Assembly (NCBI GenBank): GCA_963583905.1
Contig: OY757309.1
Span: 131,268,977-131,332,976, forward strand
Reading direction: 5' to 3'
DNA length: 64,000 nt
DNA from: Stenurella melanura
Lineage: Eukaryota; Arthropoda; Insecta; Coleoptera; Cerambycidae
The position numbers were made by a program, and so were the translations under genes. Numbering within the stretch: position 1 is the first letter of the stretch; each line of letters begins with the position of its first letter. This document shows positions 1 through 11,117 of the stretch, in pieces. The notes under the pieces were generated by a model. That model made no database searches. It was not told where the DNA came from and saw only the letters and a program-made list of their open reading frames with translations.

Positions 1-776
1 CAGAAAAAATTTAGGGTGATGTTTTGACGCGGAAATTGAGAAAGCTTATATAAAAAGCTTATATTAAAAAGAACGTTGTTGCTTAAAAATTAGGTCTGAC
101 ATGTTGAAAAACATTTTTTCAATAAGAGACAAATTTTCAAGTATAGAGGAGATCTTAAACTTCAGTTGTTTTTTTAAGGTTTTATGAGATGCCAGTGATT
201 GATTCTGATGCATTGATGCTGCACATTCAAAATTCAGTCTGACAAATTAATTAACGAAAATAATTAGCCAGATAAGTTGTAATAGATACCACAAACTGCG
301 TAAATTTCAAGCAATGTTTTGAAAAGAAGAATAATTTTTTTTAAGATAAATTCAAAAATTCATAAAAAATAACAATCAACAAATTTTTACAAGTCTGGCG
401 GGCATAACATGAATTTTATATGTTTTGCAACCATTTTCACCTTAAATTTGAGGTGTTCGATGGGTACCTTTTTTGTCGTGGGAGCTCAATCTAAAACTTT
501 TCGTAGTCGAATTTGCACGCTATGTACCTAACTATCGTGATTGAAACATCCCTTAAAAAATGCATTGCATTGCATTTCTTATGAAAAGATTCAGTCACCA
601 GTCAGCCACCAGTTGTTATTTCTACCTTGTATCGACTGACTTCCTAAACACTTTACCAGAGGAAAAATTACAGTCTTTGACATGTAAAGACATTTTTCGA
701 CATTAATATGACATAGATATTTTATAGTAAGTAAATTTGGAAAAATAAAGATATTTACACATACTTTGTTATGTTT
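1..776. other. AT-rich sequence with no recognisable gene
   Basis: I see no coding signature, RNA gene or clean terminal repeat here. A minus-strand open frame at 591-920 is low-complexity and crosses the start of the repeat block at 777, so it is not credible as a gene. The stretch may be decayed transposon DNA. Confidence 0.5.
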
Positions 777-2540
777 TACTTCCCTCGCATACCGAAGGGA
801 AGTATTGTATTCGAGAAAAATCACCCTCCGAGATTTTTTCGGATTCTCATGTTTCAGAACATGTAGATTAAGAAAATATAGGTTTTTCAATTTCGTTTGT
901 CTGTCTGTCTGTTCGTGCATTAGCTAAAAAAACTACTTGGCGGAGAACAGTCAAATTTGGTATGTAGTTGACGCAACTGCCATCGAAGAAATGGTTAGAC
1001 TTTCAGTGGAAAATATACAGGGAATAGATAATGGAAAAAACATTTTTTCGCTCCAATTTAAATTTTCTGTTTCCTAACATTCTAAACCTATTAAAAAAAC
1101 TTGAAAATTTAAGATAGAAAAAATGTTGAATTTTAGAAAATATTGAATAAAATGGGATTGTAAAAATTTTTGTTTGCTCAAATTTAAAATTTCCATGTTT
1201 CATGACATTCTAAACATATTTAAAAAAATATAGAAATTTTTTTGAAAATCAAATGGAAAAAATTTTTTATAAAATGGATGGAATTTTTTTTCCTCAAATT
1301 TAAAATTTCCGTGTTTCGTGACATTGTAAACCTATTTCAAAAATTTTTTTTTTTGAAAATTTAAAATGGAAGAAAATTTTGAAATTTTGAAAATATTGTA
1401 TAAAATGGTGAATTGTAGAAATTTTTTGTTTTCTCAAATTTAAAATATCCACGTTTCATAGCATTCTAAACATATTTAAAAATTTTTTTTTGAAAATCAA
1501 AAAGAAAAAAATTTAGAAAATTCTTGCTTCCCTGGCATATTGAAGGGAAGTATTGTATTCGAGAAAAAATCACCCTCCGAGATTTTTTCGGATTTTCACG
1601 TTACAGATCATGTAGATTACGAAAATATAGATTTTTCAATTCCGTCAGTCTGTCGGTCTGTTGGTCTGTCGGAGAACAGTCAAATTTGGTAGGTAGCTGA
1701 CGTCACTGCCACCGAAGAAAATGGTTAGACTTTCACTGGAAAATATACAGGGAGGGTCCCTGTATATTTTCCAGTGAAAGTCTAACCTAAAGGGAATAGA
1801 TAATGGAAAAAAAATTATCTCTCAAATTTAAAATTTCCACGTTTCGTGACATTCTAAACCTTTTTTTTTTTTGAAGATTTAACAGAAAATAATTTTGAAC
1901 TTTTGAAATTTGGAAAAAATTGTGTAAAATGGATAATGGAGAAAATTCTTCTTTGCTCAAATTTAAAATTTTCACCTTTCATAACATTCTAAACATACGT
2001 ATTTCAAAAAAAAAAAAAATTTTGAAAATTTAATGGAAAAAAAATTGAAATTTTGATAATTTTGTTCAAAATGTTTAATCGAAAAATACTTTTTTTTGTC
2101 AAATTCAAAATTTCCACGTTTCACGACATTCGAAACATGCTTCAAAAAAATAATTATTTTTTTACCACTACCTACTATAGAATAGATGATGGAAAAAAAA
2201 CTTTTTTCCTCAAATTTAAAATTTCCATGCTTCATAAACTATTAAAAAAAATTTTTTTGAAAATTAAAAAAAAATTGAATTTTTTTTATAAAATGGATGG
2301 TGCAAAAAAAATTATTTTGCTTAAATATAAAATTCCCACTTTTCATGACATTCTAAACATATATCAAAAAAAAATTATGTTTTAAAAAGTACAAAGAAAA
2401 TACATATTTTATTTTTATTTATTTTCTTCAGTTTTAAAATTTTCACGTTTCATTACATTCTAAAACCATTTCAACAAAAAAATATTTAGAAAATAAAAAG
2501 CAAATTGAAAATTTTCTTCCTCCACCACTATAGTGTAGAT
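777..2540. repeat. Higher-order minisatellite: ~110-140 bp units under ~250-bp head blocks
   Basis: A unit of about 110-140 bp recurs roughly ten times, at about 1057, 1178, 1294, 1433, 1823, 1957, 2098, 2209, 2318 and 2430. Its core resembles CTCAAATTTAAAATTTCCAC followed by GACATTCTAAAC. Two copies of a longer head block (777-1030 and 1527-1795) share ACTTCCCT..AGGGAAGTATTGTATT, CACCCTCCGAGATTTTTTCGG, a (TCTG)n-like stretch, and GGAGAACAGTCAAATTTGGTA. Head plus short units makes a larger period of about 750 bp. A third partial head lies at 46621-46660. Open frames here are by-products of the repeat. Confidence 0.8.
1723..1787. repeat. Perfect 31-bp inverted repeat with 3-bp loop
   Basis: The arm GGTTAGACTTTCACTGGAAA... 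(1723-1753) is followed by GGG and then its exact reverse complement (1757-1787). The sequence around the left arm also occurs once, without inversion, near 990-1020. The right arm therefore looks like a local inverted duplication at the end of the second head block. Confidence 0.85.
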
Positions 2541-2783
2541 GATGGAAAAAAGTTATCAGGTTTTCTCTGTAATAATAGGGCTGCTACATTGCGATTATAA
2601 TTCTTATATATCATTTCTTAATTAATAATTTTCTAGAGTGACCGCCCTATATAAATAAAGAGGGAAGTTCTGTATAAATACCCTTACCGATTTTTTTACA
2701 TAGCCGATTCATTCAGGAGGTAAAATAAAAGTTACAGGAAATATGCATAATTATTTTAAAATATGGAAAATTCTTGACATTCT
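2541..2783. other. Spacer without gene
   Basis: AT-rich sequence with no open frame, repeat or terminal inverted repeat that I can support. Confidence 0.4.
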
Positions 2784-2822
2784 CTAGTTGCTCGAACTGA
2801 ACAGTTCAGTTCGAGCAACTAG
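2784..2822. repeat. Perfect 39-bp palindrome
   Basis: CTAGTTGCTCGAACTGAA, then CAG, then the exact reverse complement. It directly precedes the hammerhead-like motif at 2852-2888, so it may mark an inverted junction between copies of one repeat. Confidence 0.85.
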
Positions 2823-2851
2823 GAGCAGCAGCAGGCAGCTTTCAGCTAGAA

Positions 2852-2888
2852 CCTGATGATGGCAGATGAGATTCCGCCGAAACGTCGT
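2852..2888 (+). ncRNA. Hammerhead-ribozyme-like core (possible Penelope-type remnant)
   Basis: CTGATGA is followed by a short GGC..GCC stem and then GAAAC. This is the order CUGANGA - stem II - GAAA of hammerhead ribozymes, which are known in terminal repeats of Penelope-like elements. Similar strings occur on the minus strand near 23505-23535 (CTGACGA..GGTT..AACC..GAAAC) and, more decayed, near 38710-38745. I could not build convincing stems I and III with a UH cleavage site, so activity is doubtful. Confidence 0.3.
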
Positions 2889-2975
2889 TCAGACAACCAT
2901 GGTTCCAACTGGAGCCTACCAACTACACGGGAAAACACCCGGAAGCACGTCAACACTTCATATATATATATACGT

Positions 2976-2994
2976 GGGGGGGGGGGGGGGGGGG
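2976..2994 (+). repeat. 19-nt G homopolymer
   Basis: An uninterrupted run of 19 G follows a short TA repeat. It could form a G-quadruplex. Homopolymers of this length are also prone to sequencing and assembly error. Confidence 0.8.
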
Positions 2995-3359
2995 TGATCG
3001 GATCAACACCAAATTTAAACTGGAGCTTATGTTACTATTGAGAATAAAAGGATATCATTTTCGTTCCTTAACTAATTCTTTAAATAGTCAAAAAAATTTA
3101 AAACTGCAAATTTGACCCTTAAAATGTCCAAAAAACCCCCTTTCGGCCAAAAAAACACGGTTCCACTCCTTTTTGGAAATGGAAATTTTAAGGCTTTGTT
3201 ATAGTCGCCATGACAGTTTCCGCAGGGTCTGCATCCATCTTAAAAAATTTCCCAACCTCGCTATTTTGTTGACTAAATCGACTCCACTAATGTCTAAAAG
3301 TAAGTTGTATATTACATCGTGACGATATCGTTACGTTTTTTATAAGACTTAAAATGTTA
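2995..3359. other. Spacer without gene
   Basis: No coding or repeat structure that I can support. The recognisable retrotransposon sequence begins near 3360. Confidence 0.4.
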
Positions 3360-3608
3360 CTTGGGCTGCTACTAGAGATGATAACTATAGAAATAGTTCT
3401 AGCTTGATAGATATAATACCCATAAAAAAATCAACCTAAGTAATTGATAATGTCATTAGTCTTCTATGGAATATCACAAACCATAAATTAATTTTTGCAA
3501 CATTAGATATGTCTAGGTCTCTTAAAAAAACTGTTATTTACAGAGATTATAAAATGATTAATTCAGAACACTGAGTTAGATTGCAGAACTATTAACTGGA
3601 ATATTATA

Positions 3609-4499
3609 CAGGATGCCCCAGAATTGAGTTCCCGGACTGGAACCTGTTAGTCCTGATGTCATTTTGGGCCCATGTAGCCCAACTTACCTTAGTCCAAAAA
3701 TTCATCCCTGAGGAAGTACATCCTCTTAAAATGAGATGGAAAAAAAATTGTTTTCCAATAATTTCCATTATATTAAAGATAAATTTAAATTAAACATATA
3801 CTTGCTATTTCTTGACGTTACTAATGAATTTATTTGTGTATTGCCATGACAACACGACAAGTTTTCTGTTTCACAAGCCCCTATGACCTATATGGAAAAA
3901 ACAATAATTCTTGATTTTCGGTTGTCATTACACAAAATTTTAAAAGTATTAATTTGTGTACTAAAACAGTTCGACATTATGTGGAGCATTTGTTGTGAAT
4001 GTAATTTTTGTTAAATACACAGTTTTATGTTATTACAAAATTTTGTTCTGCAATTGTAAATAAATGTTAAATACAAATAGAGGAAAAAACGATAATTTCT
4101 TGTATTTTGATTAATATTACAAAAAATTTTAAAAGTACCTTTTTTGTAGCCCTTTCAATGCCCTGTAAAAATGTTCAAGTTTTTCGTAATTTTACAGGGT
4201 GGTTAAAAAAATTAGCCAGTCAAATATTAATTATGAAAAAAAATTGAGAAACAAAAGATATTTGGGTGTTATCGAGTTTACATAGAGTACTGATAGAGAT
4301 ACAGCTCCCATGAAAATTTGAAAATTTTATGTTCATTACAACGGAAATTATTAGAAAAGATTTTTTTTTGTGACTCACTTTAAGAGGATGTATTTCTTCA
4401 GGGATGCATTTATGGACTAAGTAAGTTGGGTTATATGGACTCAATATGAACCCAGGAGTTGCAGGTTTTCGTCCGAGAACTCAATTCTGGGACACCCCG
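3609..4499. mobile_element. Mariner-type foldback MITE, TA target site
   Basis: Outer ends are CAGGATGCCCCAGAATTGAG and the inverse of CGGGGTGTCCCAGAATTGAG. Inverted similarity continues about 180 bp inward on each side. The flank is TA on both sides. With a TA duplication the older retrotransposon frame is restored across the site (..IIYESNNI..), which supports TA over TATA. No transposase is present. Outer ends of the type CAGGGTGTCCC are shared with 28297-29034. Open frames inside are not genes. Confidence 0.85.
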
Positions 4500-4564
4500 T
4501 ATATGAATCAAATAACATCGATGAAAAATTTGATAACTTTAATCAATTAATATTAAGTTTATAA

Positions 4565-4976
4565 GGCCGGATCCACACTATGCGTATTCCGCAGATGCAT
4601 ATTTCGGCTGCGTATTTTCGGGAAGATGACAACACATTTAAAACAAATTGGAACATTCACATATATGCGTAGAATACGCAACCATGCAGTATGCTGCCGG
4701 AAATACATACGTCCGCATGTAGATGCCGAGATATTATTCCATTACCGGGAAGTTGATAGAAAATACGTGCATTCCTGGGCGAGTGTTCATACTGCGAAGA
4801 TTGGTTGGTTATATTTGCAGTTTTACTAATTTTTGCAGTTTATTAAAGTTATTTGACACAAACTGACGACCACATAGATGCCGAAAATCTGCACAGCATG
4901 AACGCATCACTCTCTTGCCGATAATAAGCATACGTATTTTACGCATCTGCGGAATACGCATAGTGTGGACCCGGCT
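4565..4976. mobile_element. PIF/Harbinger-type MITE, TAA target site
   Basis: Ends are GGCCGGATCCACACTATGCG and the inverse of AGCCGGGTCCACACTATGCG, giving a terminal inverted repeat of about 34 bp. TAA flanks both sides (4562-4564 and 4977-4979). The 3-bp TWA target site and terminal sequence fit PIF/Harbinger MITEs. The element is 412 bp long with no transposase. Removing it restores the reading of the older retrotransposon. Confidence 0.8.
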
Positions 4977-5501
4977 TAAGATAACACATGCACTCATCGT
5001 TACCAAATCTACGTCTGAAAGACCATACACCCCCTGGATTACAGACACAATAAAAATACTTAAGAGTATGAAAAAAATAAATCTGACGCAAATTTAAATT
5101 ATTATAAGCAATTACGAAATTACACTAAATGCGTTATACGAAGAGAAAAATATGCGTATTTCAATTGCTTAAAAAAAGATTTAAAAAATTTTGGGCTGCA
5201 GCCAAAAAACTTAATGTAACCCAATCACCAAACTTTAAATTTCCTAATAATTTAAGGATTCCTAATTTATTTAATGACCATTTTATTTCTTAAGCAAACT
5301 CACCTTCGACATTAAGCGACAATAGGTTAAATTATTATGGAAATAATATCCATCCGAACATTGAAAGTGAATTAACATTTAATTTAATAGATGAGAGTTG
5401 ATTAGTGAATCTCAAGCAAGTCACATAGATTATTTGAGCTCACAGTGTAGAAGTGTTTTTATAAAGTATTAATCTGAATTTTACATCTAAAGTGTGCTAA
5501 G

Positions 5502-6874
5502 ATGGCAAGTACAAGTGATGGAGGTTTAGAAAATATAGATATCTCTATGGAGGGAAATGGAAAAGGCAAAAAAAAGGAAATTTAATGAAAATGAACTACT
5601 AGCCAACCTACAATTCCTTGATGAAGAACAAATAAAAGAAATCATAGGAACAGTTAAAAAAATTAATAAAGAAAAATCACAATTATAAAAACCAACCTTC
5701 TGAAATTGATAAAATAAACCCACAAAAAAGTATTAGTCCTGCAAACATCACTCAAAACCAAAACAATAAAAAATCCATCAATAGAAATCATTCATCTACT
5801 ATGAAAGAAATAATAAACAAACAATTTTCAAATTTATTCTACATAACTGCTACAGACAGTATTAAAAATCGAACACAAATGGCGGATATCTGGGAAGAAG
5901 TTAGAGCAAATAACCAGGATGTTATTCTAAAAACTTCCAAGGGTTACCTGTTAAAAACAAACACACCTAAAGTAATTGTGGCCAATACATTAAAAAACTT
6001 AGAAAAATACAAGAAAATAGTATCTTTTACTGAAACCACACAATATAAAAGTCACTCTAAAAATGCCACACAACCAACACCATCATACTCTTGTATTATA
6101 AAAGGAGTAGAGCATGACATAAAAGACACTGACATTAGTAATAAACTTTCAAACTTAAATATTGAATTTCAATATTGTAAGAGAATTATTTCAAGGGCAA
6201 CAGATCAACCAACAATGCTAGTAAGAATTATTACCAATAACTTAGCTTCTTATGAAAAACTGATGAACGAGGGACTCTTTTATAAATGTAGACATTATGC
6301 CATATATCCAAGTTCCCCACCAGCCCCAGCACCAATACCATGCAACAAATGCTTAGAATTCTCCCACACCACTGAAAACTGTAATTCTCCACAAGAATGT
6401 TTAAAATGCAGTCAAAACCATTCTACGTTGAAATGTCCCAGTGAACTTTTGCCAAAATGCAAGTCTTGCGGTTCTGAAGACCATCAAGCCTGGTCGTTCA
6501 AATGTCCAAACAGACCCACAGCACCAATCGAAGGCATTCCGAATATCCCAGTGAAAACACTAAATAAAAAATCACTCGAAATAATTGATGACAAAAAGAA
6601 AAAAAGCAGAATTCACTCCCCAGTCACTATCCATGATGTTATCATAAACACATACGTCGAAAAACTAAATAAACCAAAATACAATGATAGAAAGGTACTT
6701 ATCGAAAAACTGAGAAAAAGATTTATAAACCAATACAACATTGAAACTTCAGTCACTTTTGTTGGGAATAATAAAATATACATATTAATGTTCGATATGG
6801 ACAAAAAAGATTTTAATTCTCCTACGGAACCTACACCAGGAAATAATAATATTCAAATTCAACGGCAAATTTAA
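5502..6874 (+). pseudogene. Jockey-type ORF1 (Gag-like zinc-knuckle protein), two frameshifts
   Basis: ORF1 proteins of Jockey elements bind the element RNA and assist its traffic and reverse transcription. I place the start at ATG 5502 (MASTSDGGLENIDIS..). The frame is lost in an A-run near 5570-5580 and again near 5685, then is open from before 5801 to the stop at 6874. C-terminal to the middle are cysteine/histidine knuckles: CNKCLEFSHTTENC, CLKCSQNHSTLKC and CKSCGSEDH. The region before them looks like the PRE_C2HC domain of this family. The end overlaps the start of ORF2, as usual in such elements. A poly-A slip probably caused the first frameshift. Confidence 0.82.
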
Positions 6875-9454
6875 TATTCTCTACACCAATGTAAACAGCT
6901 ATGCTCCCAAAAAACTTTTAATAAATCATACAATAGAGAAATATGACATCAAGTGTGCTATGTTCGTTGAATCTAAAACAAAAACAGAAACGAATACATC
7001 ATATCGCAATTGGAACGTTTTAAGACATGACGGAAATATAATAAATGCAAACACAAGAGGTGGTAGCCTTATCCAAATGCATCCGTCGTTAAAAATGGGA
7101 AAAGCAAACTCTCCTGCCATTAACAATCCGATAAATGACACGTTACACTGTACCATCCCCTATATATTCACCCCACCAGTAATATAGAAGAATCAATATT
7201 CACCATGGCCGCGAGATGCAAATATGCAATCATTGTCGGAGATATGAATGTCAACAATACTACAAAACGTAAACAACTAAACGATTTTCTAAAGAACACT
7301 AATTTCGAAAGAGCTGTAACTCCACCAACATTTATAATGCCAAATAATAATGATTCTACACCGGACGTGGTTCTGTATACCAAAAATATAGTCAACAATC
7401 TACATAAAATTGACGTCCTGCCTGATATTGGTGCAGACCATTTATCCATCATGATTGCATTTGATGTGCAAGCTCTGATAATGCCAGAAGATCAAATTAT
7501 TAAATACAAATATGACAAATGTAACATTGAAGCAGTGAATCAGGATATATCTTATTATTTAGAATCAATACAAAACAGTGAAATAACATCAGATATTATA
7601 TCACAGTTCAATGCAAGGTTAAGTGATGCTATTCTGCGTAACTCACCAACTTACCAGCACCATTTTTACAGTCACCAATTACCGCCTTATATTATAAAGC
7701 TAATCAAACTTAAAAGAAAAATGTATCGAGAATATCAACAATATAAAATGCCAGAGATAAAAAGAAACATTAACAATCTCAACAAGAACATTCACATTTT
7801 GATACAACAGTTTAAAACACACAAATGGCTACAGGTATGTGAAAAAATTAATCAGGCACAGGGCAGGAATTTTTATCAAGAAGTGAACAAACTCACTAAA
7901 TATAAAGCGAAACAAGGCATATCGACAATAGTGGAAAACAACAAGGAATATATCTCTGATGCGCAGAAAGTTGAAATTTTTTCCGAGCAGTTCAAGGAAA
8001 ACTTTTCTGAAGACAATCTTCCATATTTTGACCAAGAAAATTTCAACTATGTCAATGAGTGGTACGACGATTATTTTAAAAATACAGCTCCTGAAGAAAA
8101 TATTTTGGTCGAAGAAGAAGAATATTTTCAAATTTTAGAAAAACAAAGAAACTCAGCTCCTGGTTACGACAACATCCCTTGGTTGGCAATAAAAAAACTT
8201 GATTATAACATACATTTATATATACTGAAAATTTATAACCATTGTATCGCTCATCAATACTTCCCTAAAATATGGAAAAAAGGCATGGTAATAGTCATTC
8301 CGAAACCAAACACAGATCACTCAAGAGCAAACAACTATAGGCCAATTACTTTGCTTCCTGTATTAGGCAAACTTCTTGAGAAACTCCTTAAAAATAAAAT
8401 TCAGGCTTTAATGACAGACAAAATTCCGAGACATCAGTTTGGTTTTAAACAAAAATGCTCCACGTTACACCCACTCACGATTTTAACATCAAATACGCAG
8501 TCAGCTAAACTAAATAATTATAAAACAGCTGCTTTATTCCTGGACTTGAAAAAGGCGTTTGATAGTGTATGGCATAAAGGATTATTATGGAAACTGAAAA
8601 GACTCGACTTACCAGACAAAATTATTTACATGGTGAAAAGTTTCCTTGAGAACAGAAACTTAACAGTGAAAATAAACGATACCATATCACAAGAATTTAC
8701 AGCTGAACAAGGAGTCCCGCAAGGTTCCTCACTATCTCCACTTTTATATAACATTTATAGTTCCCACATATTTAATAATCAACCTGAACAACTGTCATAC
8801 ATTTTACAATATGCAGACGATACAGCCTTGAACTCACATGAGCGTTCGATTGCAAAGGCAAGGGACAATCTTCAAATATTACTGAATAATACTCTAGCAT
8901 GGACAAGCAAATGGAGACTGCAAATCAATCCGCTGAAATCACAATTCATTTTATTCAATCACGCAATATCCAATAATTCTCCCTCTATCGAAATAAGTGA
9001 TCACCAAATTCATCCAGTAACCAATGTCAAGTATTTGGGGGTTTATTTAGACAATAAATTAAACTTCAACATGCATTCTAAAATGGTAAAAAAAACATGC
9101 ATATCCAGAGCGAAACATTTCAGAGTATTAACATTCAAAAATAAGGGGATAAAAACCACAGCAGCTGCCAAAATATATAAAACAATTTGTAGACCTATTT
9201 TAGAATATGGACATACATTATACATGAACAGCAGAAATCCAGCTAAAAAAAATTTAAGGACACCTGAAACGACTGTACTAAGGAAAATTACAAAGATTCG
9301 GCACCCACACAATCCTTTACACAACCCTCCTAATGCACTTTTGTATGAATTGGTGCAAATACTGCCTATCGAGGAGAGAATACAACTTCTCAACGAAAAA
9401 TTTGCACAGAGAAACTACAATATTGAAGTAATGCGACCTCTAATAATCGCTTGA
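6858..9454 (+). pseudogene. Jockey-type ORF2: endonuclease and reverse transcriptase, one frameshift
   Basis: This protein nicks target DNA and primes reverse transcription there. An AP-type endonuclease N-terminus is readable from about 6864 (NILYTNVNSY.., then FVESKTK) to 7187. The frame then shifts by one base between about 7145 and 7175 and continues from before 7205 to the stop at 9454. After the shift the endonuclease ends with VGDMN and DIGADHLS. The RT domain shows the blocks NNYRPITLLPVLGKLLEKLL, FLDLKKAFDSVWH, GVPQGSSLSPLLYN and the catalytic QYADDTAL. The C-terminal part has LGVYLDNKLNF. Apart from the shift the domains look complete. The ORF before 7205 is a separate reading frame of the same gene. 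Confidence 0.88.
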
Positions 9455-10000
9455 AACAACAATACACCCAGATTCGCATATCCGGAAAGACCAATTTTTG
9501 ATCAGATGATATTGATGTCGCAGGAGTACTGAAGCACTACGTCTCACATTGGATTTTTTTTTTTTTTTACAATTTATCTATGTAATCAACATTTTGTTTC
9601 CCACCATATTTTTTTATACAAAATGTTACATATAATATTATTATCTCCTTGGCTGAAGGACCTAGGTCGATGGCCTTTTGATTGTATTTTATTACATTGA
9701 ATATTAATGCAATCAATAAATAACTTTTATTATTATTATTATTAATAGATTAAGCATCATCAGTTTTGAGAATAATTAATTCCATCAAAACTAGTGGGGT
9801 ATATGGTCTGTCAATAGTTGATATAAAATTATGCGTGCCTCACCGTATTCCATATATATTGTATATAATAAACCAAGTAGTAATTCAAACAAAAATTCCT
9901 TGCTTATGGAAACACGCATTAGTTAAACCTGTTGCCAAAAACAATAATCCCGCAGATTTTTCTGATTTTAGACCAATTAGCTTGCAATCTGTTTTATCTA

Positions 10001-10080
10001 AAATATTAGAAAAGCTCATTCATTTTCAAATCATTGAGAGAACTCAATGATTTGAAAATGAATGTGCCTTTCTAATATTT
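10001..10080. repeat. 38-bp inverted duplication (4-bp loop) inside RT remnant
   Basis: Arms 10001-10038 and 10043-10080 are inverse copies with two mismatches around the loop AGAA. The left arm is normal RT coding sequence. The right arm replaces what should follow, so this looks like a template-switch or fold-back repair event with local deletion. Confidence 0.85.
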
Positions 10081-10653
10081 TGGATGAAACAAAAATACCT
10101 TAGACCATTCTATGCTACTAGCAAAACTCCATTATCTTGGTTTTTCGAATTGCGACAGATCTCATGGGTAATTATTTATGTGAAAGATGATGGCACTACT
10201 ATACGTCCGTCACATTGAAAAAGTTATAGGAAGTTTTTTCTGATGTTACTATAGATAATAACGTCCTTCCTATTGTGAATAAAGCAAAGAATTTAGGACT
10301 TTGGCTAGACTCAACATTAAATTTTGAAAAACATATTTTATCCAAATTGAAATTAGCAAATAATCGATTGAAAAAATTATAGTTTCGCAAAAGATATGTC
10401 CAGCGAGTGTAAGTCAAAATTTTGTGACTCTCATATCATCTTTAATTGACTATGGTGATGTTGTATATGGGAAATTATTATCGCGGCAGCAAGAAACATA
10501 TTCAAAAACTTCAAAATTCATGTATGCGTTATATTTACTGCAATCTGTATAGACACAATATATCGTATATCTAAATGAACATGGTATACTAAATATGGAA
10601 AATCGTAGACATTTGCACATGCTTACACTTATATCAAAGATTAGAAAACTAAC

Positions 10654-11117
10654 AAGACAGGAGAGTCAGACAGAGAGGACGAAATAGACGAAGACAGTTG
10701 TGTATTCCAATTTAAAGGGACACGACATCCAGCGGAAAGTTTCGGGATTTGTCGGTTACGCATTAAACGAATTTGACCAAGCTTACTAGCTGGTAGTTTC
10801 AAAATTATTCTTTCAATGTACAATTCTATCCTAACCAAATAAATACCTTACATATAAACATAGAAATACTTCATGTGACATATATTACAAAGCAACCTGT
10901 TTTTTTAGTGACCTTGGCTACTGACAGTCAGAGTAGTTCGGTCGTTCTGTCAGGACAGTGTTGTCCATTTTTCACTATTGGCCTCTCTTTCTAATGTTAC
11001 CTTCTTCGTCTGATTATCACATTGTGGCAAGTGCTTGAGAACTCCAACTTAAATGTCGAGGTTAATGGCACCATTGCTAAAAGATAAAAGGTTTTCCGCC
11101 AGCTGTCCTATCTTGTT
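10654..11117. mobile_element. Small TIR element, superfamily unknown
   Basis: Ends are AACAAGACAGGAGAG and the inverse of AACAAGATAGGACAGC. It separates two parts of the old retrotransposon C-terminus. Its last ~138 bp (10980-11117) recur at 39049-39185 with few changes, so it is a dispersed family. No coding capacity. The target duplication is not resolved. Confidence 0.55.

Larger units (their letters stand above)
3360..5392 (+). pseudogene. Old CR1/Jockey-superfamily retrotransposon, 5' part (EN end to pre-RT)
   Basis: Decayed ORF2 of a non-LTR retrotransposon. After removing two inserted elements (3609-4499 and 4565-4976) and one copy of each target duplication, the conceptual reading continues across all joins. 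Around 3390-3530 it reads like an endonuclease C-terminus (SLIDII.., ..NHKLIFATLDM). Around 3540-3605 come RDYKMINSE.. and INWNII. Around 4980-5100 is the pre-RT block PYTPWITDTIKILKSMKK, then FWAAAKKLN.. and FNDHF. Stops and frameshifts are present. A younger Jockey element cuts it at 5392 and it resumes at 9751. No 5' end is visible, so the copy is probably 5'-truncated. The clade is uncertain between CR1 and Jockey. Confidence 0.75.
5384..9750 (+). mobile_element. Jockey-type non-LTR retrotransposon, near full length
   Basis: The element spans about 5393-9741 (4.35 kb). A 9-bp target duplication TTAATAGAT lies at 5384-5392 and 9742-9750. Order: 5' UTR (5393-5501), ORF1 (nucleic-acid-binding Gag-like), ORF2 (endonuclease plus reverse transcriptase), 3' UTR, and a short TTA-repeat tail at about 9728-9745. 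It sits inside the RT region of an older retrotransposon, whose frame reads on across the empty site apart from one stop. ORF1 carries two frameshifts and ORF2 one, so this copy is not active as it stands, but decay is light and the insertion fairly young. Confidence 0.9.

Noticed and set aside
591..920. 109-codon minus-strand frame
   Set aside because: It crosses the head block of the minisatellite and has no domain or codon pattern.
2976..2994. G-quadruplex regulatory element
   Set aside because: A bare 19-G run beside a TA repeat could equally be a homopolymer artefact, with no nearby gene to regulate.
4626..5048. Open frames within the Harbinger-type MITE
   Set aside because: They arise from the inverted repeats and have no domain.
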